Shown one piece after another: positions 46,940 through 58,138 of a stretch of 64,000 nt of DNA. The notes beneath the pieces were generated by a model. That model was not told the origin of the DNA, made no database searches, and saw only the letters and a list, made by a program, of their open reading frames with translations. The translations under genes were made by a program, and so were the position numbers. Source of the stretch: Vanessa cardui (lineage: Eukaryota > Arthropoda > Insecta > Lepidoptera > Nymphalidae); NCBI RefSeq assembly GCF_905220365.1, contig NC_061123.1, forward strand, positions 4,340,001-4,404,000. Reading direction: 5' to 3'. The stretch's first letter is position 1, and every line of letters begins with the position of its first letter.

Positions 46940-47465
46940 TTAAGAAATAAATTTAAAGAAATCAAGATATTAACTGTTGCTTCTCAATATAATTATGTTC
47001 TGTAATGTTATGTTTGTACGAAAAAATATTACTGATTTTATGAGAAAATGTGGTACTCATAGCAATGGTACAAGGAACAAACACAAACTTGTTACTCCTG
47101 TTACTCGACTGCATAGAGTCAATAACTCCTTTGTGGGGCAATGTATACAGTAAAACTGTATACATTGCCCCACAAAGGATCCCAGAAAGCGTTCAATATA
47201 CCTCTGTTGCCAAATTAAAAAAAATATATTAAGGAACGCTTGTGTGCAAAAGGTTATTATACAATTAATGAGTTTATGATTGATAGAACATCTTGGGAAT
47301 GAAACGATCGCCTCCTGGCTATTTCATTTCATTTAAATTGTTTATATTATACCGCTGAGTTTCTTTCGCCGGTTCTTCTCAGGTCAGGGTGTTTCCTTTT
47401 CCGAATCGGTGGTACTGTTTCAATTGACAATCAGTAAGGAAGTGTAATGTTTCTATATTGAATAA
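46940..47465 (+). pseudogene. LINE 3' fragment with a fold-back
   Basis: RT C-terminal remnant (KFKEIKILTVASQYN-like, 46940-47000) and 3' UTR of the family at 40735. A perfect 25-bp inverted repeat (47127-47151 and 47155-47179, loop AAA) interrupts what should be continuous LINE sequence after GGGGCAATGTATAC. Confidence 0.7.
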
Positions 47466-47639
47466 AGCAATTTGTGTTTGAGTTTGAATGGTGCTTTTAT
47501 TTGTATTGTTAGGGACTATCTTTAGCAGACAGCCGTCGATTTTATAAATATGTAATATATAATAGAATAAATATAAAATAGATTAATTTATATAGTTTAG
47601 TTTATATAGTAATTTGTATATGAATAAATTTACAACTTG

Positions 47640-47802
47640 TTAGAAATTAAGATTTTGTGTGAAAGAGACGGCCAATAGTCACGCGCTATTGGTCGAAAAA
47701 ATAAAGAGCTTGATAGAGAGGGGTCCGGGTCTTGCGCGCTCGCACACGTGCGTTGTAAAACGGGTATATAAACCCGGCCGGCAGGTATAGCAATCAGTTT
47801 TA
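47640..47802 (+). promoter_or_regulatory. Promoter-like region in front of the 5S-like unit
   Basis: GGCCAATAGTCACGCGCTATTGGTCG at about 47669-47694 is an inverted pair of CCAAT boxes. TATATAA lies at 47765-47771 and the arthropod initiator TCAGT at 47794-47798, about 30 bases later. GC-rich compared with its surroundings. It could be a 5S gene upstream region or a transposon (LTR-like) promoter. Confidence 0.45.
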
Positions 47803-47922
47803 GCCAACCTCCATACCACGTTGAATACACCTGTTCTTGTCCGATCACCGAAGTTAAGCAACGTTGGGCGCTTTCAGTACATGGATGGGTGACCGCCTGG
47901 GAACACCGCGTGTCGTTGGCCT
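47803..47922 (+). rRNA. 5S rRNA gene or 5S-derived element
   Basis: 120 bases from GCCAACCTCC to CGTTGGCCT, the normal 5S length. Conserved parts include CCATACCACGTTGAATACACC, GTCCGATCACCGAAGTTAAG, GATGGGTGACCGCCTGGGAA and CACCGCGTGTCGTTGGC. Several positions differ from a typical insect 5S (for example GTTGGGCGCTTTCAG). There is no T4 terminator right after the 3' end; the next bases are TTTATGCGC. It may be a pseudogene or a 5S-headed retroelement rather than a functional rRNA gene. Confidence 0.65.
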
Positions 47923-48520
47923 TTATGCGCAGACATTCACAGAGCTAGGTCGTTTGCAGGACCTCCCCATACGGGGTCTCATCCGGTGCGCTTGATCGCT
48001 CTGAGAATGTACGGAGGACCAAGAGATGTCTGCAGCACACTCCACGGAATTATCCGACCCCAACGACCCGTCCATAGTAGCGGACGGCGAACATGACACC
48101 GCAGTAGATAGGGCATAGCCCTAGGAACTGCCCTCACCATACCTCAATACCAGAGGGATGCGTGAAGCCACGGCAAGCAATCAGTATCATTATCAACTTC
48201 ACTCAAGCGACAAGCGGAACAGTGCCCTGCGAAGAACAAGTCTCCCCACCTCAGCTAGACAGCAAAGTTTAAATAGTGCATTTTATTTTAAGTATTCCTT
48301 CGTCAACTCCAGCAAACTCGTTCAGACACACACGAATAGTCTGACAGTTGTGTATCCCGAACATGTATTTTATTTTACTTTTTTTATAATTCCAGCCTTT
48401 TCACTAACAACAACTGAGTCTCCTTTGCTTTAAAAAATGGTCAGTTTTACTTATATAAATCTATTGTTCACTGTGGACTTCACTTATATAAAACTACTAT
48501 AGATATTATTAATAGATAAG
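47923..48520 (+). other. GC-rich unit downstream of the 5S-like sequence
   Basis: About 47923-48250 is distinctly GC-richer than the neighbourhood (ACCTCCCCATACGGGGTCTC hairpin, TAGTAGCGGACGGCGAAC) and has no match in the window. It may be the body of the element headed by the 5S-like sequence. The 91-codon frame at 48158-48433 has no recognisable domain. Confidence 0.35.
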
Positions 48521-48825
48521 AGCAGAGATGGCCCAGTGGTTAGAACGCGTGCATCTTAACCGATGATTGCGGGTTCAAACCGAGGCAAGCACCGCTGATT
48601 CATGTGCCTAATTTGTCTTTATAATTCATCTCGTGCTCAGCGGTGAAGGAAAACATCGTGAGGAAACCTGCATGTGACAAATTTCATACAAATTCTGCCA
48701 CATGTGTATTCCACCAACCCGCATTGGAACAGCGTGGTGGAATATGTTCCAAACCTTCTCCTTAAAGGGAGAGGAGGCCTTTAGCCCAGCAGTAGGAATT
48801 TACAGGCTGTTACTTTACTTTTTTA
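48521..48825 (+). repeat. tRNA-derived SINE (family 1), near full length
   Basis: A box GATGGCCCAGTGG, B box GGGTTCAAACC, conserved body, AGCCCAGCAGTAGGAATT and a TTTACTTTAC tail. The best-preserved copy of the four. Confidence 0.88.
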
Positions 48826-49369
48826 CTTTAAATATTATTATCAATAACAGTAATTTAAAATGTTTAGAAAGTTACTAAGCAGTAGGGCTTAAACTTTTTG
48901 TAAATAAGCTAATTTGTGAGCATCCCCGCCGCGTCACTAACGTCGTTGCCTTAGTCAGATTTTCTAGAAACAACAGAATTTCTTGGTATCACAATAGATT
49001 CAAACGAAAGCCCGGATTCGTCATGTCGAGCTCTTTTTTCTTGTCACCAAATTCATAGGCGAAAATCCTTTATATCAGATTGACGGGTAGACACAGCTAT
49101 CTTTTACAGCTAGTTTTTGCATTAAAAAAATGATCTCCGATTGATAAACTGATGCCTCGTCTAATGTTTTTTAGTTATTTCCATAGTGTAATGTCCTACA
49201 GTATTGCACTTTGGGGAAACAGCTGACGATAATATACAATTGCGGTTCTGCAGGAGACTATATTCTTGCACTTTATAACCTGTCCAAAAGATTTTCGGTT
49301 TTTCACATTAACCAAATGGGCCGTCTCACCTGGGAAAGTACTAGTCTCTCGCTTAAAATCGCGTAGGTT
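48826..49369 (+). pseudogene. Degenerate LINE RT fragment
   Basis: About 48965-49340 has remnants of an RT C-terminus on the plus strand: EFLGITIDSNESP near 48965 and MSYSIALWGNS near 49190-49225, with frameshifts and stops. Confidence 0.5.
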
Positions 49370-50020
49370 GGTAGCTATGCTACAACCACGTTCGGAAAAA
49401 GAAACTCCCTGTCCTGAGAAGAACCGGCGAAAGAAACTCAGCGGGTCATTTTTTTGTCAAATTAATTAAATAAATATTGAATATGAATAGAAATAGCCAG
49501 GAAGCGATCGCGTTTCCCAAGGTGAGATATCAATCATAAACTCACTAATTGTATTGTAACTCACCTTTCGCCAACAAGCGTTCCTTAACCTTTTTTTTTT
49601 TTAAATTGGCACCAGAAGTATTATTCACGGCTTCTGGGCTCCTGTTGTAGAACCGTATACATTGCTCCACAAAAGAGTTACTGACTCAATCCAGGCAAGT
49701 AACGGAAGTAACGCAAGTAAGATTGTGTTTCTTCCTTGCACCAATGTTATGAAAATCACATTTAATCATAAAAACATTAATATTTTTCCGTATATACAAA
49801 ACATTACAGAATATATATTGAGAAGTAAATAACTCGACAATAATAACTTCAATCGCTATCCCTGTATATTTGTATAATTTTTTTAACAAAAAAATATACA
49901 AATATACAGGGATAGCGGCTGCGTTACCCCAAAGCATAATACCGTAGGACATTATTCTGTGAAAATAGCCATTGTAACTTGGAAATAACAATGAGGCCAA
50001 GAAATTCAGTTGGTTCAACT
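49370..50020 (-). pseudogene. Reversed LINE 3' fragment with a fold-back
   Basis: Minus-strand RT C-terminus (FHRIMSYGIMLWGNAAA near 49960-49910, then broken frame) and 3' UTR with GAGTTTCTTTCGCCGG and ACAACAGGAGCC. A perfect 23-bp inverted repeat (49854-49876 and 49895-49917) lies at the point where the normal RT sequence is lost. Confidence 0.7.
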
Positions 50021-50149
50021 GGATCCATTTTGTTTTGAATTTTGGTGTACTGTGTGCACGTTTGGTGTACTTAATTTTATAATTTTTGTTTGTTTTTTTT
50101 TATTATTCAGCCTAAGATTATTTACGTTAAACCAGATTTCTTACCGACA

Positions 50150-50940
50150 CCCAGATATTCTATCTTGCCGATAAGATTTTTTTCTCTTTCCCAGAGTACA
50201 AATTGGAACATTTAGCTGTGTGCCTTTATGTCAGAGATGATATCTGCTCTCGACGTCTAGGCAGGATCTAATAATTATCTGGCTGTGGGTAAACAACTAC
50301 GACTATCCGCGAATCTACGCGTGGCCTTATAGGTCCCATAGCGGTAATGCCAAAACCCACCGACTGGTTGAACACGTCCAAGTGGCTACAGATACCGTGC
50401 TGCAGTAGATTCTTTCTGTTATCAGATATCGTTACTCTGGGTGATTTTAAAAGTCTTGAACTCCTGGAAGACTGCTTTTGGTGCATCCAATCCTTAAAAA
50501 ACCTCCTTGTTTTCTATGGTAATTAAGTCAATCATAAACTGCCAGCTCCTACGGTACCTAAAGGAGTACCAGCTGATTAGCAACCACCAGTACAGTTTCC
50601 GTCGGGGTCATTCAACCGGTGATCATGTAGTTTAACTTACTTACAGATGGGCGCAAGCAATTGAGAGCTAGGGGGAGGCCTTCGATCGCATATGGCTCAA
50701 AGAGCTTCTTTCGAAGCTCCCTTCCTATGAGCTCCCCGAAAAATTATGCAATTGGATCACCACATTTTTGGCAGATCGGAGCATTAAAGTCGTTATCCAC
50801 GGTGCATACTCTGACTTAAAATTCGTTATTGCTCGTGTTCCACAAGGCTGTGTTATACCACCCACTCTGTTTCTTCTGCATATCAATGAATTGTTGCAAA
50901 TCAGTAGCAGCTTTGACGCTTGAGACTATTATAGATGAAA
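50150..50940 (+). pseudogene. Degenerate LINE C-family endonuclease and RT pieces
   Basis: Endonuclease-like LEHLAVCLYVRDDICSRRLG near 50200-50255 and YRSHSGNAKTHRLVEHVQVA-like sequence near 50320-50400. After a gap, RT blocks run from ISNHQYSFRRGHSTGDHVV (about 50573) through AFDRIWLKELLSKLPSYEL and WITTFLADRSIKVV to VPQGCVIPPTLFLLHIN near 50840. Same family as 54968-56918 but broken by frameshifts. Confidence 0.75.
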
Positions 50941-51125
50941 AAAAATATAAAAGAAATCGGGCAAAGGTTTTTTTACCTGCCTCTCTTATTTTTGATGTAG
51001 ATTTTCATTGTTTTTATATATTAAAAGATCGATACTACTTAAACTTTACACAAAAAACAATACACTTATAAATTAATAAAACATTGTATTTTTAAAATAA
51101 TTACTATTTATTTAGAATTATATAA
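50941..51125. other. Downstream flank of gene D
   Basis: Matches the downstream flanks of genes C, E and F (TTATTTTTGATGTAGATTTTC, then CGATACTACT). Minus-strand AATAAA near 51106-51111 is a likely polyadenylation signal. Confidence 0.5.
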
Positions 51126-53790
51126 TTAGGCGTTGTTTTGAATCCAAGTAGAGAAGCGAGATACGCGACCATTAACACCGGGGTACTCAGGCAAAGCACA
51201 CTCCTCTCCCCAAGAACAAACACCGACGATAACGTCGTTGTGTAGGAGAGGACCGCCTGAATCGCCCTGGCATTGGTCGCGACCGCCGACATCGAGCCAA
51301 CCAGAGCACAACATGCTGTCAGTGATGACATATCCTATCATGGCATATCGCCTCTTACAGATTTCCTGGTTAATCGTCCAAACTTGAACGTGACGGAGCT
51401 GTTCGGAAGCTGGTCCATTCACCTGAAAGAATATTCATCGTTTAATATTAAGCACATTATGTAAGGCAATCATCATTCTTTAAAGCGGTTTCTAATCGGG
51501 AGCATTCGAATGTTAATTCACATTGTTGTTACAATACAGAAGAAAAATATTCATAAATTATATGAATGCTATAGTCAACGTCTCATATCAAAGTCTGATA
51601 TTTCAGCTATCGAAGTTTTTCTTCTATACCTCTACAGAATTAGGCACAAATTAGTTAGAAGAAAAATCTTAGTATTTCCGTATGGAACCTATAAAGCTAC
51701 AATTTGTCACATTAAATCACTCAGAAATAAGGAAGGTGCATTGCAAAGCCACTTGCAATAAGCGGTTTTGAAATAAGTTGTGACACCAATTTCGTTTCTT
51801 TTCTACGAAAATAGCGGAATCAAATCTATATTAGTCCGAATAGTCGTAGTATTAGTCCGAATAAAAATGATTCTTAGACTTGTTGCAGCTCAAGTGTAAC
51901 AAATTAGTTGGTACCGTCTGCAACCAAATCTAGCACGACGACCTTTTGTTTGTCAAATCAAATATAAGCATATAAGCTAAGCTAAAAACTAAGTGTTGCT
52001 GTTTTGTGAAAGAGTATGTGATGAGCGATTGGTACCTAGTCAATATCCAAAATAATCAGCACAAAGCCCCACCTACCTACATATTTAACGAGGTAATAAA
52101 TACAAGAAGTTAATATAAAACTTACGTTAATAAGTCCCCATCCGATGGCCCACACGGCCTGGTTGTCAGCCAAATTGTAGTTAGGACCCGCGATGCGACC
52201 CGGACGCACGTTGTCGTTAAAAGAGAACTCCCCGTTAATTCTTACGATTGTGACATCATAATCCGCAGTATCTCTATTGTAGGCGGGGTGGTTGATGATT
52301 ACGTTGGTAGTCAACACAACACCACCGCTGTGGGCATTGGTGGAGCCAACTCGTATACGCCATTGATTAATTGAAGATTGAAAGCTACAACGAAAAAAGG
52401 TTATTTTTGATATGGTATAACAGTAATTTTGAATATGAATACAACAATGAGAGTCTATACATTATTTTATGTATTGAGATTATAGATTTAAATTAACAAA
52501 CTGCAATTAAAATACAAAAGTACTATACATATGTGAAAACATTTGAGAAGCAATGTTATTTTGTGACTTTAATATTCTAATTATATGGCGACAAGAATGA
52601 ACCTGATATAATGGTGGTCGCGGCATTGTCGATAAAACTCAAATCGTTCTGAAGAAAATGGAACGCCGATTTTGTCCCTGACAATGGTGGATGTCTCCTA
52701 AACACAAAAACCTCACATCGCAAATGATACTACAACTTGTAGAGGATGATGATGATTATTTCGGGAACTCATTCTTTTGATAATACTATCATTGCGCAGA
52801 GGATTTTCTAATTTAAAATATACTCACTTGAAACAATGGGCAGCAGTGAGAACTGCTCTGTTATTTATAATAGAACCACCACAAGCCTGCCAGAACGTTC
52901 CAGTGCCTGAGGGTGAACGCAGCATAACGGCAGCAAATGGGTACCGATCGATCGATGTCACAGATCCTCCGATAATTCTTTTAGCAGTAGTATTGGCTGA
53001 AAATGTATATTACGTACAATTGAATAATGCAGCACTCCTAACATATTACTATGGTTTTTTTTAGATCACGTGTTGCATTGGATAGAAGAAATTATTAAAC
53101 CGACAACTAGATACCGACAACTCATCTCACTTGATGATCTCCGTAGTGAGTAGTGTGTACACCGGGTTTCATGGGTACGTCGCTCGGAGGTCCCGGGTTC
53201 GATTCTCGGCTGAGTCGATGTAGAAATAGCTTATTAGTTTACATTGTCTTGGGTCTGGGTGTTTGTCGTACCGTCGTTACTACTGATTTTCCATAACACA
53301 AGTACTCTAGCTACTAACATTGGGCTCAAAGTAATATATTTCATGCTTTCCAATATTTATTAGAAATAAGAAAAAAAAATTTCATCATATTTTCTACCGC
53401 CCAGGGATACTTAGTATTAATGTATTCCTATTTTAAAGATGAATAAGCATTGTAACTACAGGCACCTTGCCATCATAGTTTCCAATATTAGTGGCGCATA
53501 GGCGATGTATCGAACGGTTATTTTTTATACGCTGCCAACGTCTATGGGCACTGGTGATCTCTTACTATCAGGTAACCTTTTTTGGTTTTAACCAAACCTA
53601 ACCTTATTTGGTCCTTTAATTCAGCTGCCTATGTCACACAAAAAGTACTTATAGGATATTTAAACTTTTATGAAATGATTAACTGCAAGACGAAAATCAG
53701 ATAATTTTCGTTCTACTTAGTTAGAAAGCTAATTAACTCACCCACGGCCACTGCTAGGCCAAGGGCCAAAATAAAGACAGCACGCGTCAT
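51126..53790 (-). CDS. Trypsin-like serine protease D
   Basis: Exons 53790-53742, 52996-52828, 52384-52126 and 51422-51126 (49, 169, 259, 297 nt; 257 residues). Signal peptide MTRAVFILALGLAVAV; activation at KR|IIGG (Arg23); triad His70, Asp116, Ser214; S1 Asp208 in GGRDQCQGDSGGP; ends TWIQNNA. The start is one codon upstream of that in C and E: the ancestral ATG is now ACG and a new in-frame ATG precedes it. The TATA box is also altered. Intron 1 contains a family 2 SINE and an older repeat. All splice sites are GT-AG. Likely a secreted trypsin, possibly with altered expression. Confidence 0.88.
53165..53365 (+). repeat. SINE family 2 in intron 1 of gene D
   Basis: B-box-like CCCGGGTTCGATTCTCGG followed by TTGGGTCTGGGTGTTTGTCG and CCATAACACAAGTAC, as at 31762-31955. 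Antisense to gene D. Absent from intron 1 of genes C, E and, as far as visible, F. Confidence 0.75.
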
Positions 53791-53834
53791 TTTATGTGAC
53801 AATTACAACTTTAGTGCTACTACTACTCGAGACT

Positions 53835-53846
53835 CTTTGAATATAT
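53835..53846 (-). promoter_or_regulatory. Altered TATA region of gene D
   Basis: Minus strand ATATATTCAAAG, where genes C and E have ATATATAAAG. The TATAAA core is lost, while the following GAGTCTCGAGTAGTAG block is intact. Confidence 0.55.
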
Positions 53847-54774
53847 CAAAACGGACTCGTATCGTATATTAAATAGGATTAAGTGATTCTAGTAAAAAAC
53901 CAATATCAGCATGACATTATTTTTGCTGATATGAAGACTAAATCAATACATATAATAAAATCGTAACTGATCGAAATCTGTGCATAGAAGATATTTGAGA
54001 AAAAAATGTAGTGGGGTGTATTTAATGTATTTAATTAAAAATATGATTTTTGTGTATTTGTCTGTTTATCTGTTCGTTGCTACCGTGAAACGGCTTTACC
54101 AATTTGGATAAGTTTTTCACTGAGATATTGTAGTTAACTCAAGGTAAGGTAATAAAATAAACCTTACCTTAGGTTTATTTTATTAAAAACGATTAACAAA
54201 TTAAAAAATATATATACATTAATTTTTTTTTCACATAAATTATATTATAATTAACAACTGACATATATTCAAAAAAGCTGATAATTTTGAGAACCAATGA
54301 ATTTGAGATCTCAGCAATGTAGGCGATCATATGAAATTGGGTTCAACTCTTACTGCACGCATTTTGGTGAGTTACGACTCATGGCCTAGCCAATATAAGA
54401 TGGTCGCGTGCCTCTGCCCCCACTCGATGACGCTACAGAGGACGGCAAGCTCGGTTCGAAAAAAGCGCTGCCTCTAATACAGAATGACTGCAAGCGTCTA
54501 TCTCAAAAATATTTAAAACGCTCGCGGTTGGGATACTATTGTGAAAAGCCGTGTAGTGTATAATGTCTCAGAAATATATTTGATAAGATAAGTTAATTGG
54601 TTTTACCTTATCGTAAAAATCGTTATAGGTATATATTATTTTGCGTGGATACTATATGTATACAATACAGAATTGATTAAACTTATGTGTCTTCGTTCGT
54701 TCGTTTAGTTGGTTGTTATGTGTTATATTTTATTTATAACTTACTTAATCGGCAAACCCTGTTCCGCCTTAGAG
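53847..54774. other. Upstream flank of gene D and non-coding DNA
   Basis: 53847-54017 is nearly identical to the gene E upstream flank (61306-61470) and then diverges abruptly. About 54040-54130 is a fragment of a common repeat (TATCTGTTCGTTGCTACCGTG). No gene is seen. Confidence 0.5.
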
Positions 54775-54970
54775 TCAATATATAAGCAGACTTTTCAGAA
54801 AAATTCTATTCAATTAAGCACCTTATGATAAACGACATTTTTCGTACTACCGACCCGTGAACACGCCATATAATTTACCATGTGAAAAACATTAATATTA
54901 ATATAATTTCAGTTTCAGACCACAAACTTTCAAGGATTGGCCTTGCGATTTGTTAATGGTTATGGTGATT
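54775..54970 (-). pseudogene. Helitron helicase C-terminal fragment
   Basis: Minus-strand reading gives TINKSQGQSLKVCGLKL, then after a break CFSHGKLY, the conserved end of Pif1-like helicases of Helitrons. It continues the helicase that breaks off at 56919; LINE C lies in between. Confidence 0.75.
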
Positions 54971-56918
54971 TTTTTTTATGGCATAGGTGGCAAACGAGCA
55001 GGAGGCTCACCTGATGGAAAGTGACTACCAGCGCCCATGGACATCTGCAACACCAGGGGGCTTGCAGGTGCGTTGCCGGCCTTTAAGAAAGGAGTACGCT
55101 CTTTTCTTGAAGGTTTCCATGTCGTATCGGTTCGGAAAAACCGCCGGCGAAAGCTGGTTCCACAAAGTGGTTGTGCGAGGCAGAAAATGTCAGAGAAATC
55201 GCGCTGTTGTGGATTTTCGGACATCAAGGTGGTGCGGGTGAAACTTAGAATTTTGGCGAGATGTCCGAAGGTGAAATTCAGCAGCCGGGATTAATCCGAA
55301 CAATTCCTCGGAACATTCCCCGTGAAAAATTCGGTAGAAGATGCAGAGTGATCCGACATCTCTACGCAAAGCCAAAGGATCAAGGAGATCGGAAAGGGCT
55401 TGATCGTCGATAACTCGAGCCGCTCTACGTTGGATGCGGTCAAATGGAGGGAGCTGGTACTGGGGAGCACCCGCCCAGAGGTGAGAGCAGTACTCCATGT
55501 GAGGCCGAATTTGCGCCTTGTAAAGTTTTAGGCGATGGGCCGACGTGAAATACTGTCTCGCCTTGCTGAGCACGCCCAGCTTTTTTGAAACCAATTTGGC
55601 TTTGCCTTCCAATTGACCGCGGAACTGAACGAGGCTCGAAATATCAACGCCAAGTATTCCGATACTACCTGTAGCGGCTATCGGAATGTTCTCAAATCGT
55701 GGAGATACGACAAATGGTGTTTTTTTGGCGGTTAACGCGCAAACTTGCGTCTTTTTGGGGGTTGAAATGGACTAGATTTAGCCGGCCCCAATTCGAAACT
55801 TCGTTTAATGAAGACTCGATTTCAGACACAAGTTTGTTCCGGTTTTCTTCGACGTTTTCCCGAGAAATATTAGCGCGGCCGGTGTATAAGGTGTCAACGG
55901 CACTGTCGTCTGCATAGCAATGAATGTTCCCGATTCGCAACAAATCATTGATATGCAGAAGAAACAGAGTGGGTGATAGAACGCAGCCTTGTGGAACACC
56001 AGCATTGACGAATTTTAAGTCAGAGCATGCACCGTCGACAACGACCTTGATGCTCCGATCTGCCAAAAAGCTGGTAATCCAATTGCATAATTTCCCGGGA
56101 AGCCCATAGGAAGGAAGCTTCGAGAGAAGCGCTTTGTGCCATACGCGATCGAAGGCCTTCGCTATGTCCAAACTGGCTGCTAATGCCTCCCCCTTGCTCT
56201 CAACTGCTTCAGCCCACCTGTGAGTAAGGTAAACTAGAAGATCACCGGCTGAGCGACCCCGACAGAAACCGTACTGGCGGTCACTAATCAGCTGATTCTC
56301 CTCCAGGTACCGCAGGAGCTGGCAGTTAATAAGGGACTCCATTATCTTGGAGAGCAAGGAGGTGATGGCTATAGGCCTATAATTGGACGGGTCTGAGCGG
56401 TTGCCTTTTTTAGGGATCGGATGCACCAAAGCTGTCTTCCAGGAATTCGAGACGACGCCTAATGTGTAGGATTGCCGGAAAAGACGCGTTAAGACCGGTG
56501 CCAACTCGGGAGCACATGTCCGTAGCACGATTGGAGGGATACCATCGGGTCCGCTCGACTTGTGAATGTCCAAGGAAAGAAGTGCTTTACGAACTGCACT
56601 TTGTCGGAATTTAACCTCCGGCATCGTGGTATCGCACCGCGGAATTGTTGGTGGAGATTTTCCTTGGTCATCCAGAGTCGAGTTCGACGCGAAGAGAGAG
56701 CCTAAAAGATCAGCTTTCTCTTTCGCGGTATGGGCCAATGACTCACCGTCCCTGTGCAGAGATGTAAAAAAGGGCTGACAGAAATTCCCTAAGACAGCCT
56801 TAGCGAGAGACCAGAACGCTCGTGTTCCTAAAGGGAGACGCACCAGTCTCTCGCCAATTCTGCCAATGTACTCCGTCTTCGCCCTAGCAATCACGTTTTT
56901 GAGGGACCTAGAGGCAGA
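54968..56918 (-). mobile_element. LINE C, 5'-truncated, inserted in a Helitron helicase
   Basis: RT ORF from about 56918 to 55692: linker RAKTEYIGRIGERLVRLP, then SSGPDGIPPIVLRTCAPEL, NYRPIAITSLLSKIMESLI, QYGFCRGRSAGDLLVYLTH, DIAKAFDRVWHKALLSKLP, VPQGCVLSPTLFLLHIND and CYADDSAVD. The C-terminal part continues in another frame at 55612-55190 (KLYKAQIRPHMEYCSHLW), so there is a frameshift near 55612-55692. The 3' UTR includes the common GCATAGGTGGCAAACGAGC block and ends in a short A-tail near 54970. Confidence 0.85.
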
Positions 56919-58138
56919 GTTACATGCAAGATGTATCGGAAATTGAAGTATTTTAAATTCAAACGCAAATCTGTTGGGATCATCGGAATTATCCATTGAG
57001 TATCGTCGCGTAAATCACATTTTTCATCAATTTACTTACCACCAAACGCATATTGTTACAAAGTCTTGGTCGAAGGTCTTGGTGGTTCAAAGCATGATTA
57101 CTACGCAGCCAACCTTCAGGTGTAAATTGTGGGGTGGTAAGCCAGCCACATCCAAGGAGTTTAAAAATTCAATTGGATAGTATGTGGCTTCATCTTCATT
57201 TGTTTCACAGTCAATTGATTTGAATAAATGCATTGTTCCGATGATATCATTCTGAATTATGTAGTTTGGGTCATATACATCTTTATTCTTAGCCACCATA
57301 ATTGCACGCTCGCTCAACCATTCATTATTTTTGTAGTTAGTAATGATATTTGGGAATACTTTGTGGATAAGTTCGTCTTTCGATGAGACAAAGATACAGA
57401 AATCAATTCGCTCGATTCGTCGACCGGTACTCAATTATTACCTATAGCCAGAAATTGCTCAGAGAAATCTTTAGCATATGTATCATTGAGCAATGCAACT
57501 CTCGTTTCTTCACATAGCGCTATAGATCCAATATTTTGAGGCAAGCGTTTATTTTGTCGGCAACCGTTGATCTTGGAATTACTGGCAGTGTTTGGTAGAA
57601 ATCGCCAGACGACAAAATCATTACGCGTCTAAAAAATATCGAGTCATTGAGTAGATCTTTCAATTTTCGGTTAAGGGCTTCTAATGCACGTTTATGCGCT
57701 ATTGCTAATGCGGAGTTTATTGAAAAAGAACATGTGAGTTCTTCAATAGTGAGAACCTTTAACGGCTTTTCAATACTGAATGAGCCGTACTGGATCCTTC
57801 TAACAAAGCAACTGCAATCGCAATGTTGGATCTCACACGAACAGTGCCTAAAAGTAATGACATCACTAATGTCTTCCCAGTTCCACCAGGGGCATCCAAG
57901 AAATACAAACCAACATTGCCAGTATCACATTCATTTCACGATTTGGCGCTGGCATTCTTGACCTAACTAATAAACTACCGCACATAAGGTAACACATGTC
58001 TTCGATCAAGAGTAAAGCCCAATTATGTATCTTCTCATTCATCACGAGATCGTGATTTCTTGAACTGACTTTGATGTAAAATATCTTCTGACTTATGGCA
58101 TTTTTGGTAACCAATAATGTGCGATTTGAGTACAGCTT
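56919..58138 (-). pseudogene. Helitron Pif1-like helicase, degenerate
   Basis: Minus-strand pieces in order: WALLLIEDMCYLMCG and MPAPNREMN (about 58030-57930), Walker A motif FLDAPGGTGKTLVMSLLLG (about 57905-57850), LTIEELTCSFSINSALAIAH (about 57760-57700), MILSSGDFYQTLPVIPRSTV (about 57620-57560), then LSERAIMVAKNKDVYD, YPIEFLNSLDVAGLPPHNLH and LKVGCVVIML (57434-57087), and FEFKILQFPIHLACN to the LINE C junction. Several frameshifts; not functional. Same orientation as the Rep fragment at 61487-61748. Confidence 0.85.

Noticed and set aside
55805..56005. Minus-strand 66-codon frame inside the LINE C RT
   Set aside because: Alternative frame of the RT ORF.
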